Assembly: GCA_021775355.1 (NCBI GenBank)
Contig: JAJFHZ010000011.1
Coordinates: 48,251 to 112,250, forward strand
DNA from: Amylibacter sp.
GTDB lineage: Bacteria > Pseudomonadota > Alphaproteobacteria > Rhodobacterales > Rhodobacteraceae
Length of the DNA stretch: 64,000 bases
Direction of reading: 5' to 3'
Shown piece after piece: positions 1-9,511 of the stretch. Under the pieces are notes generated by a model, which had not been told where the DNA came from, searched no databases, and saw only the letters and a program-made list of their open reading frames with translations. The translations under genes and the position numbers were made by a program. Every line of letters starts with the position of its first letter. The first letter of the stretch is position 1.

Positions 1-561
1 CGCCACAAGACACAACCGATAAGCCAGCGATGAACGAAAGTGCCGCTCAATCGGAGGTGGTTGATCCCGCCAATGCGCGGATTTCATTTGCGCACCAGAG
101 GCCAAAACGCGGGCGGATTGCACATTGCTTGCGCCATTGTTCACAATCGGTTTCCCGTTCAAATACGCCCCTTGCCCCAACGATGCCCAATAGGTCAGTT
201 TTTTAGCGGGGCAATGAACAACAGCGGCTTCAACAATACCGTTTCGGGCAATCGCTATGGCAGTTGCGAAGTTTTCATGCCCGTTGATAAACGACCGGGT
301 GCCATCTATCGGATCAACGATAAAAACCGTTTCATATTCCAATCGCTTCAGGTCGTCTTCGGTTTCTTCGGACAACCAACCATAATCGGGCCGCGCCCCT
401 AACAGCTCTGCATTCAGCATTTTATCGATCTCAAGATCAGCTTGTGTGACAGGGCCTTGCCCACCGACCTTATCCCAGACATCCACATCGTGCTGAAAGT
501 ATTTCAGTGCAATGTCACTGGCGGCATCTGCCGCTTCCAGAAGTAATTTCAGATCAGGCAC
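1..561 (-). CDS. Inositol monophosphatase-family phosphatase, CysQ-like (3' end cut by window edge)
   Basis: The reading frame starts at a GTG at 561 and runs off the left edge, so 187 codons are visible. It contains the two metal-binding signatures of the Li+-sensitive inositol monophosphatase superfamily: WLSEE near residue 69 and DPIDGT near residue 87, which hold the Mg2+ ions at the phosphate. Members of this size with this motif pair are either 3'(2'),5'-bisphosphate nucleotidases (CysQ, clearing PAP from sulfate assimilation) or inositol monophosphatases; I favour CysQ-like but the missing C-terminus prevents a firm choice. The GTG overlaps the last 8 bases of the upstream pmbA gene, so the two are probably translationally coupled. 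No ATG lies close by, which supports the GTG start. Confidence 0.8.
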   Translation of the reverse strand, partial: MPDLKLLLEAADAASDIALKYFQHDVDVWDKVGGQGPVTQADLEIDKMLNAELLGARPDYGWLSEETEDDLKRLEYETVFIVDPIDGTRSFINGHENFATAIAIARNGIVEAAVVHCPAKKLTYWASLGQGAYLNGKPIVNNGASNVQSARVLASGAQMKSAHWRDQPPPIERHFRSSLAYRLCLVA

Positions 562-1906
562 CAGCAATAACCATACTTTCCAACAGCATACTTGGGATCA
601 CCCGTGAAAGATGCGCACGACCATCGTTTGCAGGTACAAAATTGGCCAGCATCTGGTGCAGGTTTCCTGCAATGGTACATTCATTTACGGGATGCATAAT
701 CTGTCCGTTTTCCACCCAGAACCCGCTTGCGCCACGTGAATAATCACCCGTTGTCGGACTGATGGTAGACCCGATCAGGCCAGTGACCAACAGCCCTGTT
801 CCCATATCCGAAATCAGTTCATCACGGGTTTTAGTTCCACCCAGCAAAGTCATGTTACCGCTTGATGGGGATGGTGGCGATCCTGCCCCACGCGAAGCAT
901 TGCCCGTGCTTTTCATCCCCAGCTTTCGTCCGCTTGCTAAATCAAGCGTCCAGCCTGTCAGCACACCGTTATCAATAACACAGCGCACAGCAACAGGCAG
1001 ACCTTCGGCATCAAATGGTTTTGAACCCGATACCCGTGCACGCGTTGGATCTTCGATCAGATCAATGCCTTTGGGCAAAACTAATTCTCCCAGCGCACCT
1101 TTTAACCAACTGGAACCACGAATGATTGAAGTACCGTTAACCGCAGATAATAAATGCCCGATTAAAGTCGATGAGATACGTTCATCAAACAAAACCGGGA
1201 ATTTGCCTGTAGGCGGTTTGGTTGAACCGAACTTGGCCGCAGCACGTTCCCCCGCCAATTGACCGATTGTTTCGGCACTTGGCATATCTGCCAAATGCGC
1301 GCGTCCTTCACCACAATAATCGCGTTCCATTTGTAATCCGTCCCCGGTAATTGCCACGCATGTTGTTGAAAATGATGTGCGCCGATAACCACCCGAAAAC
1401 CCATTAGAGGTAGCCAAATGAACCCGCGTATCACTCCAGCCGGCGCTGGCCCCTTGTACTTTGGTAACACCAGTTACCGACAAAGCGGAAGCTTCTGCCG
1501 TTTGCGCCATTTCCTGCATGTTTTCAGGGGATGGCTTGTCCGTACCATCAGCCAGATCCAATCGGTCAACATTCCAAGCCTTTGCCAGCTGATCCGTATC
1601 AGCCAGACCGATATGTTCATCCTCGGGCGCAACTTTTGCCATTGCAACGGCCCGTTCTGCCATCTGTTCCAACGTGTAATCGCTGACATCTGATACCGAA
1701 ACGCAAGCCTGTTGTTTGCCGATTAGAACCCGCAAACCAACATCAACGCCTTCGGACCGTTCTGCATGTTCCAGGGCACCGGCCCGAACATCAATGGATA
1801 TGCTTTGCCCATCCACCAGAAGCACATCAGCCGCATCGGCACCCGCATGGGCTGCCACCCTTAGAAGCTTTTCCGAAAGGGCATCAAAATCATTCGCCAT
1901 AGTCAT
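554..1906 (-). CDS. pmbA: PmbA/TldE-type metalloprotease-complex subunit
   Basis: A 450-residue protein of the TldD/PmbA family. In studied bacteria TldD and TldE (PmbA) form a heterodimeric protease that trims peptides such as microcin B17 precursors and also acts in CcdA turnover. The HEXXXH zinc motif that marks the TldD partner is absent, so this is the TldE/PmbA-type, non-metal-binding subunit. Length matches the family. Two in-frame ATGs lie at 1906 and 1900; I used the first, but the second (MANDFDAL) is equally plausible because neither has a strong ribosome-binding site. It is followed with an 8-base overlap by the CysQ-like phosphatase. No tldD is in the window. Confidence 0.9.
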   Translation of the reverse strand: MTMANDFDALSEKLLRVAAHAGADAADVLLVDGQSISIDVRAGALEHAERSEGVDVGLRVLIGKQQACVSVSDVSDYTLEQMAERAVAMAKVAPEDEHIGLADTDQLAKAWNVDRLDLADGTDKPSPENMQEMAQTAEASALSVTGVTKVQGASAGWSDTRVHLATSNGFSGGYRRTSFSTTCVAITGDGLQMERDYCGEGRAHLADMPSAETIGQLAGERAAAKFGSTKPPTGKFPVLFDERISSTLIGHLLSAVNGTSIIRGSSWLKGALGELVLPKGIDLIEDPTRARVSGSKPFDAEGLPVAVRCVIDNGVLTGWTLDLASGRKLGMKSTGNASRGAGSPPSPSSGNMTLLGGTKTRDELISDMGTGLLVTGLIGSTISPTTGDYSRGASGFWVENGQIMHPVNECTIAGNLHQMLANFVPANDGRAHLSRVIPSMLLESMVIAGA

Positions 1907-1917
1907 ATATTCACAAT

Positions 1918-3378
1918 CTATTTAAGTGGCATTCCATTGGCACTGATATGGCCATCTTTCGTCATGGTAATCACCGACACCAAATGATCTTCACCTTCAC
2001 CGGGGGTAAAAAACATTGCCGACATACCCTGAATCATCGCCGCGTTCTGGGCGGGTACTAAACCAAGCTCTGTTAGCTTACCAAGCAAACCATAGCCACC
2101 TTTCAATGAAATATTGACCGTCCCGTCCGGAACTGGCGGGAACTGTGAGTTATCCACCAATACTGAACCCGATGTTTGCAGGTCTGCACCAGCGATCTTA
2201 AGGTTAAGCGCTTTAATCTCTGCACTTTCCACCGCAACTGGTGGTGCCTGATTGGTGTCCTTCACATCAATATCTGATATTTTCTTCAACCAGCGCATAC
2301 TGGCCAGCAAATCAATGTCCAGATCAATATCGTCTCTGGGCAGTAACGCTTTAGGATCGAACATGTTCCATAACGGCTCGGACAACTTAAGCCCGCTTAA
2401 TGCGATCTTATAGCTGGCAGGCTTGCTTTCATCAACATTATCCAACGGAACGGCAATTTTCGCAACCGCATCGGATATGCTGAACTGTACCGGCGGAAAG
2501 CCCATTCCGGTGGCCGTCACTTCATATGTCAGGTCTTGCGTTGTTCCTTCTACAGTTGCCACTTCATCCTTAATGCCAAATGTACCCGCGCCGGCACCAA
2601 AGGCCGCATTCAGCTCAATTGGCCCAACGGCGGAATTTGCTGCACTTTTGCTGCTTCCGAATTCGACACTATATTCAAAAACCATATTGCGTGACGCATC
2701 GAAGAAACCCGTCGGGTTTTCCGGATCAAAATCATCATAAATCGGAATATCAAAATTCCCCGCAAAAGATTGAATCGTCGAAGAGGATGTCATCGACTCT
2801 CCCTCTAACGCGAAACTATAATCAATCACCATGTTCTTGATCTCAAAGCTTCCTGCCGATCTGCCCATGTCGCCCGTTTCCAACACCTGCGTACCGCTTC
2901 CATCCGTCATTTTTACCGATACGCCGATAAGATTACTGTCTAATGTACGAAATATCATTTCATCAAATGAACTGTCATACTTGCGCGCACCTTCTTTACC
3001 GCCAATATCAACAGAACTGCCTTTGCTTTCGATCACAAATTTCACGGGTTCCAGACCTTCGGGGTCAGGGGATTGAAACACCCCGTCGATTTGTTCCGCA
3101 AAAATCATCTCAAAACCGCCCAACAGTTTCTTGCTGACCTTTATCCATGGAACAGCAACCTGTGTCTTACCGTCTTCGGATTTCAGCGTAATATTATTCC
3201 ACTGCGTATATCTGCCCGCATCGTCTTTATCGCCAACTTCCAGCACAATTGGCATGGATTTTAAAACATCAAAATATTCTTCCAGAATCTTCGTCGATTG
3301 CGCATCTGACATGGCAGGTGTTGCAGCGATCATAGAAAACCCGCACACAGCGGCTAATAAGTTTTTTCCAACAAACAT
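1918..3378 (-). CDS. Secreted DUF2125-family protein
   Basis: A 486-residue protein with an N-terminal signal peptide (hydrophobic stretch ending near ATPAMSDA, about residue 25) and no further membrane segment, so it is probably periplasmic or outer-membrane associated. The body is rich in beta-type repeats and ends in the pattern GLVPAQ...GHISANGMPL that I associate with DUF2125, a family found mainly in Rhodobacterales and without assigned function. The start is supported by an AGGAG ribosome-binding site about 7 bases upstream. It lies 11 bases before pmbA on the same strand and could be co-transcribed with it. Function unknown. Confidence 0.75.
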   Translation of the reverse strand: MFVGKNLLAAVCGFSMIAATPAMSDAQSTKILEEYFDVLKSMPIVLEVGDKDDAGRYTQWNNITLKSEDGKTQVAVPWIKVSKKLLGGFEMIFAEQIDGVFQSPDPEGLEPVKFVIESKGSSVDIGGKEGARKYDSSFDEMIFRTLDSNLIGVSVKMTDGSGTQVLETGDMGRSAGSFEIKNMVIDYSFALEGESMTSSSTIQSFAGNFDIPIYDDFDPENPTGFFDASRNMVFEYSVEFGSSKSAANSAVGPIELNAAFGAGAGTFGIKDEVATVEGTTQDLTYEVTATGMGFPPVQFSISDAVAKIAVPLDNVDESKPASYKIALSGLKLSEPLWNMFDPKALLPRDDIDLDIDLLASMRWLKKISDIDVKDTNQAPPVAVESAEIKALNLKIAGADLQTSGSVLVDNSQFPPVPDGTVNISLKGGYGLLGKLTELGLVPAQNAAMIQGMSAMFFTPGEGEDHLVSVITMTKDGHISANGMPLK

Positions 3379-3533
3379 AATTATCTCCTAAAGCTAAGTG
3401 GCAAATCTAAAACAGACCAAACTTTCAGACAACCTCCAAATTCGTATTTCCAAACAACACTCAATTGAATAAGCATTGCAATCCATGACAAGTTCGGGTT
3501 CTGTCTAAAACTGGAAAAATTAAGAGGCATAGG

Positions 3534-4655
3534 ATGGCTTGGTCAGCAGAGAAAACCAAAGTTAACAGTTGGAATGAATGGGATCCGTTACGCCATGTCA
3601 TTGTCGGGCGTGCGGATAATTGCCACATCCCGCCGGAAGAACCTGCCCTTGAAGCGAAAGTACCGGAAGACAGTGACATGCGTGGGCAGTGGGGGCGTCG
3701 CCCACAGGAAACCATTGATCGCGCGAATGAGCTGTTGGATAACTTCGCCAACCTTCTGGAAAAACGTGGACTTCGGGTAGACCGCCCAACACCAACGGAT
3801 TTTTCGCTACCCGCAACAACACCCGATTTTCACACTGAGAGCCAGTTCGGCTGCATGCCGCCCCGTGATGTTCTGCTAACCGTCGGCAATGAAATTCTGG
3901 AAGCGACCATGTCGTATCGCTGTCGTTGGTTTGAATATCTGTGTTATCGCCCCTTGATGCAACAATATTGGGAAGAGGACAGACATTTCCGCCATGAAGC
4001 GGCACCCAAACCACGCCTAACCGATGCGGATTACCACCCTGACTATCTTTCCGAGAAAATCGGTGTTGAAAAACGCCTAAAATGGGCCGAAGAAAAGTTT
4101 TTTGTCACCACAGAAGAAGAGCCGCTGTTTGATGCGGCCGATGTTTTGCGGTTTGGCAAAGATCTGGTTGTGCAACACGGATTTACCACCAACCTGAAAG
4201 GCATCGAATGGTTGCGTCGCCATTTCCCTGATCACCGCGTTCATACGGTAAACTTTCCGGGCGACCCCTATCCAATCCATATCGATGCAACCTTTACCCC
4301 ACTCAAACCCGGTCTGATCGTCAATAACCCGCAACGACGGTTGCCGGAAGACCAACGCAAGATGTTCAACGACAACGATTGGGAAATTGTCGATGCGGCA
4401 CAACCTGCACATAATGCTCCCCCGCCTTTGTGCTATTCATCCACATGGCTGTCGATGAATGTTCTGGTGCTTGACCCCAAAACCGTTTGTGTTGAAAAAT
4501 CCGAGGTCTATCAAGCCGAGCAAATGGACAGGTTGGGCATGGAAGTAATCGAGGTAGAACTGCGCGACGCTTACGCATTCGGCGGTGGCTTGCATTGTTG
4601 CACTGCAGACGTGTACCGTGAAGGTGATTGTGAAGACTATTTTCCAAAGGTGTAA
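3534..4655 (+). CDS. Glycine amidinotransferase-like enzyme (AGAT family)
   Basis: A 373-residue amidinotransferase. Enzymes of this family move an amidino group from arginine to an amine acceptor (glycine in creatine synthesis, inosamine phosphate in streptomycin synthesis) through a covalent Cys intermediate. The complete triad is visible: D200 in FDAADV, H249 in IHIDATF and C355 in GGGLHCCTADV. The 49-residue spacing from Asp to His equals that of vertebrate AGAT (Asp254, His303). FTTNLKGIEWLRRH between them also matches AGAT closely. An AGAGG ribosome-binding site precedes the ATG. The acceptor substrate cannot be read from sequence. An SDR gene starts 3 bases downstream, so the two likely form an operon. 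No guanidinoacetate methyltransferase or creatine kinase gene is nearby. Confidence 0.85.
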   Translation: MAWSAEKTKVNSWNEWDPLRHVIVGRADNCHIPPEEPALEAKVPEDSDMRGQWGRRPQETIDRANELLDNFANLLEKRGLRVDRPTPTDFSLPATTPDFHTESQFGCMPPRDVLLTVGNEILEATMSYRCRWFEYLCYRPLMQQYWEEDRHFRHEAAPKPRLTDADYHPDYLSEKIGVEKRLKWAEEKFFVTTEEEPLFDAADVLRFGKDLVVQHGFTTNLKGIEWLRRHFPDHRVHTVNFPGDPYPIHIDATFTPLKPGLIVNNPQRRLPEDQRKMFNDNDWEIVDAAQPAHNAPPPLCYSSTWLSMNVLVLDPKTVCVEKSEVYQAEQMDRLGMEVIEVELRDAYAFGGGLHCCTADVYREGDCEDYFPKV

Positions 4656-4658
4656 TTC

Positions 4659-5405
4659 ATGAAAAACAAAACCGTACTGATCACAGGGGCCAGCCGTGGA
4701 ATCGGCGAAGCCACCGCCCGCGAATTTGCCGGTCTTGGTGCCAATGTCATGCTGGCTGCGCGATCTGAAACCGATATCAAAGCAATTGCCGATGATATCA
4801 ACGCAAATGGCGGAAAAGCGGCTGCTTTTGCCTGTGATGTTTCCGATCTGGCACAAGTAAAAGCGATGATCGCCGCTTGTGTCACCACGTTTGGCGCGCT
4901 TGATGTATTGATCAACAACGCAGGTGTACTTGAACCAATTGAACATTTAGACGGCTCTGATGCAGCGGCGTGGATCAAGGTGATCGATGTTAACGTCAAC
5001 GGCGTGTATTACGGAATGCGCGAGGCCCTGCCACATATGAAAAACGGCGGTACGATCATTACCATTGGTTCAGGTGCCGGAACCAGCGCGTTAGAGGGTT
5101 GGAGCGCATATTGTGCCTCAAAAGCCGCGGTTCACCATTTAAACAAATGTCTGGACACCGAAGAACGTGCCAACGGTATCCGCGCGTTGGTTCTGTCACC
5201 CGGCACTGTGGCAACCGAAATGCAACGATCGATCAAAGACAGCGGGGTAAACCCTGTCAGCCAAATCGACTGGTCTGCGCATATTCCACCCGAATGGCCG
5301 GCAAAGGCTTTGGTTTGGATGTGTACGCCTGATGCAGACGGTTGGTTAGGCGAAGTGATTAGCTTGCGCGAAGACACCATTCGTAAACGTGTTGGTTTAA
5401 CCTAA
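4659..5405 (+). CDS. Short-chain dehydrogenase/reductase (SDR family)
   Basis: A 248-residue classical SDR. It shows the Rossmann nucleotide-binding motif GASRGIGEA at residues 9-17, the NNAG motif near residue 87 and the catalytic YCASK near residue 150, preceded by the conserved Ser (TIGSGAG). The substrate is not predictable from the motifs. The gene starts 3 bases after the amidinotransferase stop, so it probably acts with it or is at least co-expressed, for instance oxidising or reducing the acceptor or product; that is inference. The MscS gene follows 16 bases later on the same strand. Confidence 0.88.
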   Translation: MKNKTVLITGASRGIGEATAREFAGLGANVMLAARSETDIKAIADDINANGGKAAAFACDVSDLAQVKAMIAACVTTFGALDVLINNAGVLEPIEHLDGSDAAAWIKVIDVNVNGVYYGMREALPHMKNGGTIITIGSGAGTSALEGWSAYCASKAAVHHLNKCLDTEERANGIRALVLSPGTVATEMQRSIKDSGVNPVSQIDWSAHIPPEWPAKALVWMCTPDADGWLGEVISLREDTIRKRVGLT

Positions 5406-5421
5406 ATCTGGATTGCTTCAC

Positions 5422-6729
5422 ATGTCAGTCAAAGACCAAGCACTTTCATATCTGCAACAAGGCTATGACCTTGCAATCCAGTGGCTAACCAGTGCAGCCG
5501 CCTGGTCACAGTTTGGGTTGCTTGTTGTGGCATTTCTGGCAGCCTACTATCTGCATAAAAAAATAAACCCGGCTATCGAAGCATTGCTGAACCCCGATGA
5601 AGAAAACACCGGTATATTTGCACATGGCTTAAGGTTCGGATTATTATTTTTACCGCTTTTATTACCGCTTTTAGCTTATTCTTTCACCGCTGTAGGCGAA
5701 CAAATCACTCGATCCATTTTTGGCTCTGGAGCCGTCATTGCCTTTGGTAAACGCCTATTCATTTTGCTGGCAGCGCGTATTCTGGTGCAAGACGTCATCT
5801 ATTCACCCTTTCTGAAAGTATTGGGTAAGTACATCCTGCTACCCCTTACGGTAGTCTATGCTTTAGGACTGTTCGACCCTGCAACAACCCTTTTGTCCGA
5901 TACAAATATCGCCGTTGGAAATATCAGTTTTTCACTGCTGGCAATTGCGCGCGGTGTTATTTTCGGCGGTATCATTTTCTGGCTGGGTCGCTGGTCAAAT
6001 GACCGTGGTGCCGAATATATCCGCGCACAAGAAGAACTGCGCATACCCACCCGTGAACTGGCAACCAAAGCGTTTGAATTGCTGATCTTCGGCGGGTGTT
6101 TTTTACTATTGATGAATATCCTTGGCCTGAACCTGTCTGCCCTTGCTTTCATCGGCGGGGCCATTGGTGTTGGTCTGGGTTTTGGTTTGCAAAAAATTGC
6201 CGCCAACTTTATTTCAGGTATAATTTTGTTGCTTGAAGGTCAGGCCACGGTTGGCGACTATGTGGAGCTTGATGGCGGCGAACAGGGTACGATCGTTAAA
6301 ATGCTGTCACGGGCAATCATCCTTGAAACGTTTGACGGTAAATGGATCGTTGTCCCGAATGAGGATTTTATCACTACTCGGATCACCAATTGGTCCGACG
6401 CTGGGTCAGGAAACCGGTATGAAGTTGAATTTTCGGTTTCTTACGACACCAATATTAACAAAGTGCCGAAAATCATCGAAAATGCCGTCGCAACCCACCC
6501 CGCCGTTTTGAATAAACCCGAAGGCCCAGATTGTGAGTTGCGTGGATTTGGCGACAGTGGCATTGATTTCTGTGTGGAATTCTGGGTCGGCGGCATTGAC
6601 GACGGCAAAAACAAATATACCTCGGATGTATTGTTTTTGGTTTGGAATGCGTTGAAGAAAAACGGCATCGAAATCCCATACCCACGCCGCGTGATCGAAA
6701 TCAAAGGTGCTCTGCCCACCAATGATTGA
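5422..6729 (+). CDS. MscS-family mechanosensitive ion channel
   Basis: About 435 residues. An N-terminal block of hydrophobic helices (around residues 25-45, 75-100, 110-140, 165-190) is followed by the family hallmark pore helix, GGAIGVGLGFGLQKI, near residue 250 and the MscS beta domain (VGDYVELDGGEQGTI). Such channels release solutes on hypo-osmotic shock. The frame could be extended to a TTG at 5413, but the ATG at 5422 (MSVKDQALS) is preferred. The stop overlaps the start of the following flavoprotein gene by 8 bases. A second MscS paralogue of similar length lies at 44185-45528. Confidence 0.9.
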   Translation: MSVKDQALSYLQQGYDLAIQWLTSAAAWSQFGLLVVAFLAAYYLHKKINPAIEALLNPDEENTGIFAHGLRFGLLFLPLLLPLLAYSFTAVGEQITRSIFGSGAVIAFGKRLFILLAARILVQDVIYSPFLKVLGKYILLPLTVVYALGLFDPATTLLSDTNIAVGNISFSLLAIARGVIFGGIIFWLGRWSNDRGAEYIRAQEELRIPTRELATKAFELLIFGGCFLLLMNILGLNLSALAFIGGAIGVGLGFGLQKIAANFISGIILLLEGQATVGDYVELDGGEQGTIVKMLSRAIILETFDGKWIVVPNEDFITTRITNWSDAGSGNRYEVEFSVSYDTNINKVPKIIENAVATHPAVLNKPEGPDCELRGFGDSGIDFCVEFWVGGIDDGKNKYTSDVLFLVWNALKKNGIEIPYPRRVIEIKGALPTND

Positions 6730-7903
6730 TCTATGTGTCATCGGCGCAGGCCCTGCCGGCCTTATGGCCGCCGAAGTGGCAATCGATGCCGGTCTTTCGG
6801 TTGTTGTCACAGACGCCAAAACATCCTATGGACGCAAGTTTCTGATGGCCGGGAAATCCGGATTAAATTTGACCAAGGACGAACCGTTTGCCAAATTCAC
6901 AGCTGCATTTGGTGAAGCTGAAAACTTGTTATTGCCGATGTTAAAGGATTTCGGAAATGCGGATGTTCAAACATGGGCCAACGCATTGGGGCAACAAGTT
7001 TTCACAGGCAGTTCCGGGCGTGTTTTTCCCAAAACAATGAAGGCTTCCCCACTGTTACGGGCCTGGTTGTTACGCCTAGCAAACAAAGGCGTTCAATTCA
7101 AAACCCGTTGGCAGTGGGTAGGTTGGAATGGGCGGGATCTGACATTTCAGACCCCTGACGGCCCACAATCCATAACCGCTTGTACATGTGTTCTAGCCCT
7201 TGGCGGCACAAGTTGGCCAAGGCTGGGTTCGGATGGGGCATGGTCTGATATTCTGGTAAAAGAAGGCATCAAAATTACCCCGTTCAAACCCGCAAATATG
7301 GGCTTCAACGTTCAATGGTCAGACTATATGAAACCGCATTTTGGGACACCGATCAAAACCGTACAAATCACTGCCGGGTCAACCTCTGTACGCGCCGACT
7401 TTGTTATTTCCTCCAAAGGAATTGAGGGCAGTGGGATTTATGCGGTTAGCAAGGACATGCGTGAAGGGGCAAATTTATTTGTCGACTTGCTACCGGATAC
7501 CAGCCTTGCAACACTCAATAGCAGAATCGCGCGATTGCCGAAAAAATCCTCACGCAGTTCCATTTTGCGCAAAGCCTTGCGCCTTGACCTTGCAAAAGCG
7601 GCCCTGTTCAATGAATTCGCCCGCAACATACCTCTGCCAGATATTGCCAAAACCGCAAAAGCCTTACTGATCCAACACAAAGGCCCGCGACCTATCGAAG
7701 AGGCAATCTCCACCGCAGGTGGCATCCCACGTGAAGAGCTGACAGATCAGTTGATGTTACACAAAAAACCGGGCGTATTTTGTGCCGGTGAAATGCTGGA
7801 TTGGGAAGCCCCTACAGGCGGGTACCTGATCACCGGTTGCTTTGCAACGGGACGTTGGGCCGGACAGGGCGTTGTAGGCTATGCCGCCTTGCGTAATGCA
7901 TAA
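6722..7903 (+). CDS. BaiN/HI0933-like flavoprotein (PP_4765-type NAD(P)/FAD oxidoreductase)
   Basis: A 393-residue FAD-binding protein with the dinucleotide motif CVIGAGPAGLMAAE at its N-terminus, the GRKFLMAGKSGLN segment around residue 40 and the C-terminal PTGGYLITGCFATG motif. These are the signatures of the HI0933/BaiN superfamily, in particular the PP_4765-like branch, whose physiological reaction is unknown. The ATG at 6722 overlaps the mscS stop (6727-6729) and places the FAD motif at the usual distance, so longer forms beginning at upstream codons are not preferred. Its 3' end overlaps the convergent GST gene by 25 bases. Confidence 0.85.
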   Translation: MIDLCVIGAGPAGLMAAEVAIDAGLSVVVTDAKTSYGRKFLMAGKSGLNLTKDEPFAKFTAAFGEAENLLLPMLKDFGNADVQTWANALGQQVFTGSSGRVFPKTMKASPLLRAWLLRLANKGVQFKTRWQWVGWNGRDLTFQTPDGPQSITACTCVLALGGTSWPRLGSDGAWSDILVKEGIKITPFKPANMGFNVQWSDYMKPHFGTPIKTVQITAGSTSVRADFVISSKGIEGSGIYAVSKDMREGANLFVDLLPDTSLATLNSRIARLPKKSSRSSILRKALRLDLAKAALFNEFARNIPLPDIAKTAKALLIQHKGPRPIEEAISTAGGIPREELTDQLMLHKKPGVFCAGEMLDWEAPTGGYLITGCFATGRWAGQGVVGYAALRNA

Positions 7904-8478
7904 GCGCGTAGATAAGCGGGCCGCACAATCATCCGTTTGAAATAGGCTTTAAGCGGCCCGTCAGGTATTTCAAAACCGGCCATTTTTGCCCAGCCGCCAC
8001 AATGGGTCAGCAAAATATCAGGCACGGTCATCTTGTCACCCATCACAAATTCATTGTCACCCATACGTTCCCCAAGAATTTTCATGGAACGCACAAATTC
8101 CCATTTCAGTGTGTCTTTAATTTCTGGAACGCGCTTGTCTTTGGGCAAAATGAATGTATTTCGTGCCGCGCACCAGATAATCGCATCAATCTCATCATTG
8201 ATAAACTGGGTAAAACTGTCCTGTTGCGCCCGCTCGACTGTTCCCGCAGCATAAGTCATATCCCCATGCTTATCCGCCAGAAACTGCATTATTGCGACAC
8301 TGTCGATAATTATCTCGCCATCCACCATAAGGGCGGGAACTTTACCTGACGGATTGATCTTCAACATCTCATTTGAACGCGGCGGGTAGGGCAAATGCTC
8401 ATACTTCAACCCAAGTTCTTCCATCATCCACAGAACCCGAAGCGTTCTTGTGGCGGCCATTCCCAGGACTTTATACAT
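7879..8478 (-). CDS. Glutathione S-transferase family protein
   Basis: A 199-residue protein with an N-terminal thioredoxin-like GST fold (MYKVLGMAATRTLRVLWMME, then NPSGKVPALMVDG and the IDSVAI segment that binds the gamma-glutamyl part of glutathione) and an all-helical C-terminal domain. Substrate unknown. The start has a good ribosome-binding site (AAGGA, 8 bases upstream). It is the last gene of the leuS-lptE-holA minus-strand run, 10 bases after holA. Its stop lies inside the end of the convergent flavoprotein gene. Confidence 0.88.
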   Translation of the reverse strand: MYKVLGMAATRTLRVLWMMEELGLKYEHLPYPPRSNEMLKINPSGKVPALMVDGEIIIDSVAIMQFLADKHGDMTYAAGTVERAQQDSFTQFINDEIDAIIWCAARNTFILPKDKRVPEIKDTLKWEFVRSMKILGERMGDNEFVMGDKMTVPDILLTHCGGWAKMAGFEIPDGPLKAYFKRMIVRPAYLRAYALRKAA

Positions 8479-8488
8479 GTAATTTTCC

Positions 8489-9511
8489 TTATTTCGGGCG
8501 CATCATAGCAAGGCGGATGAATGCGCGTTCAACAACGGCCATAGTCGGCACGGGTCTTGATGAACGTAGCATCAAATCGGTATCCATCAATACCTGCAAA
8601 GCATTTTCCAGTCTAGGCCCACCCCATCCACGAGCTTGGCGCACAAGCCGATCTTTGCGCGGGCCAAAAACGGGCGGGCGCGCACGGCTGAAACCAACAT
8701 CTGGGCCTTGCGGATCAGACGCCGCTGAATGAAGCATGCGAAAATGGCGTGTCATTCCGATACAAAGGGCCGTGGCATTCACACCCTGACCGGCCAGACG
8801 GCTAAGTGTCGGACCAACCTCATTACTGCGCGCCTCGGCCACGATATGCAGCACATCGTCGATATCAGCGTCAAGCGTGGTGGGTGCGCAGGCCTCTACA
8901 TCGGCAACTTCAACAGCGCTGTCGTCCTTCAATTTATAAAGTGACAGCTTCCAGATTACCTGCTTCAGATCGCCCAAACCCATATCGCGGGCCAAAGCCA
9001 TCAGATACTTTTTAGCTTCACGCGATACGTTTGACAGCCCTGCATCAACCAAAATCTTGTCAATTTCCTCTGGGCGCGTTGGGTCATCATAAATACCGAT
9101 TGTATAAAAATTCTGCGGGGTTTCAAAAGCTTTGCGTAGCTTTGATCGTGCATTTAATGACCCTGCCGTGACAATCAGATAAGCGTCGCCTTGCACCCAT
9201 TCAGCCACTGCATTGTCCAATATCGGTGCCAGCCCATCGGTGGCACCTTCCACAACGGCCGCGCGCGGCCCCGGAAAAAATCCTTGTGCTTTCAACGCGT
9301 CCAGTACAAGAGCGGGATCCTTGCGCACCTCACCCGCTGACAATCGTGTCAGGCGCATTTCTTCCATCGCATTAACCCCAACCAAAGCCAAAGTTACCTC
9401 TTGCCTGCGGATGTTTATCTTTTCCGCATCCATACCAAAAATCAAAAGGCCTGCGCATGATTTATCAGGTTTCGCAAAAAAAGCTGTCGCTTTCGTACCC
9501 GTTAATTTCAT
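8489..9511 (-). CDS. holA: DNA polymerase III delta subunit
   Basis: A 340-residue protein matching the clamp-loader delta subunit in length and features: an N-terminal segment that can fold like an AAA+ domain without Walker motifs, the central KDDSAVEVADVEA region, and a helical C-terminal collar domain ending with LVRQARGWGGPRLENAL. Delta opens the beta sliding clamp during loading. The ATG at 9511 overlaps the lptE stop in the ATGA arrangement, which fixes the start. The lptE-holA order downstream of leuS is the common proteobacterial arrangement and supports both calls. Confidence 0.88.
   Translation of the reverse strand: MKLTGTKATAFFAKPDKSCAGLLIFGMDAEKINIRRQEVTLALVGVNAMEEMRLTRLSAGEVRKDPALVLDALKAQGFFPGPRAAVVEGATDGLAPILDNAVAEWVQGDAYLIVTAGSLNARSKLRKAFETPQNFYTIGIYDDPTRPEEIDKILVDAGLSNVSREAKKYLMALARDMGLGDLKQVIWKLSLYKLKDDSAVEVADVEACAPTTLDADIDDVLHIVAEARSNEVGPTLSRLAGQGVNATALCIGMTRHFRMLHSAASDPQGPDVGFSRARPPVFGPRKDRLVRQARGWGGPRLENALQVLMDTDLMLRSSRPVPTMAVVERAFIRLAMMRPK

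Noticed and set aside
762..1262. 166-codon open frame antisense to pmbA
   Set aside because: Overlaps the well-supported pmbA gene and shows no recognisable domain or ribosome site.
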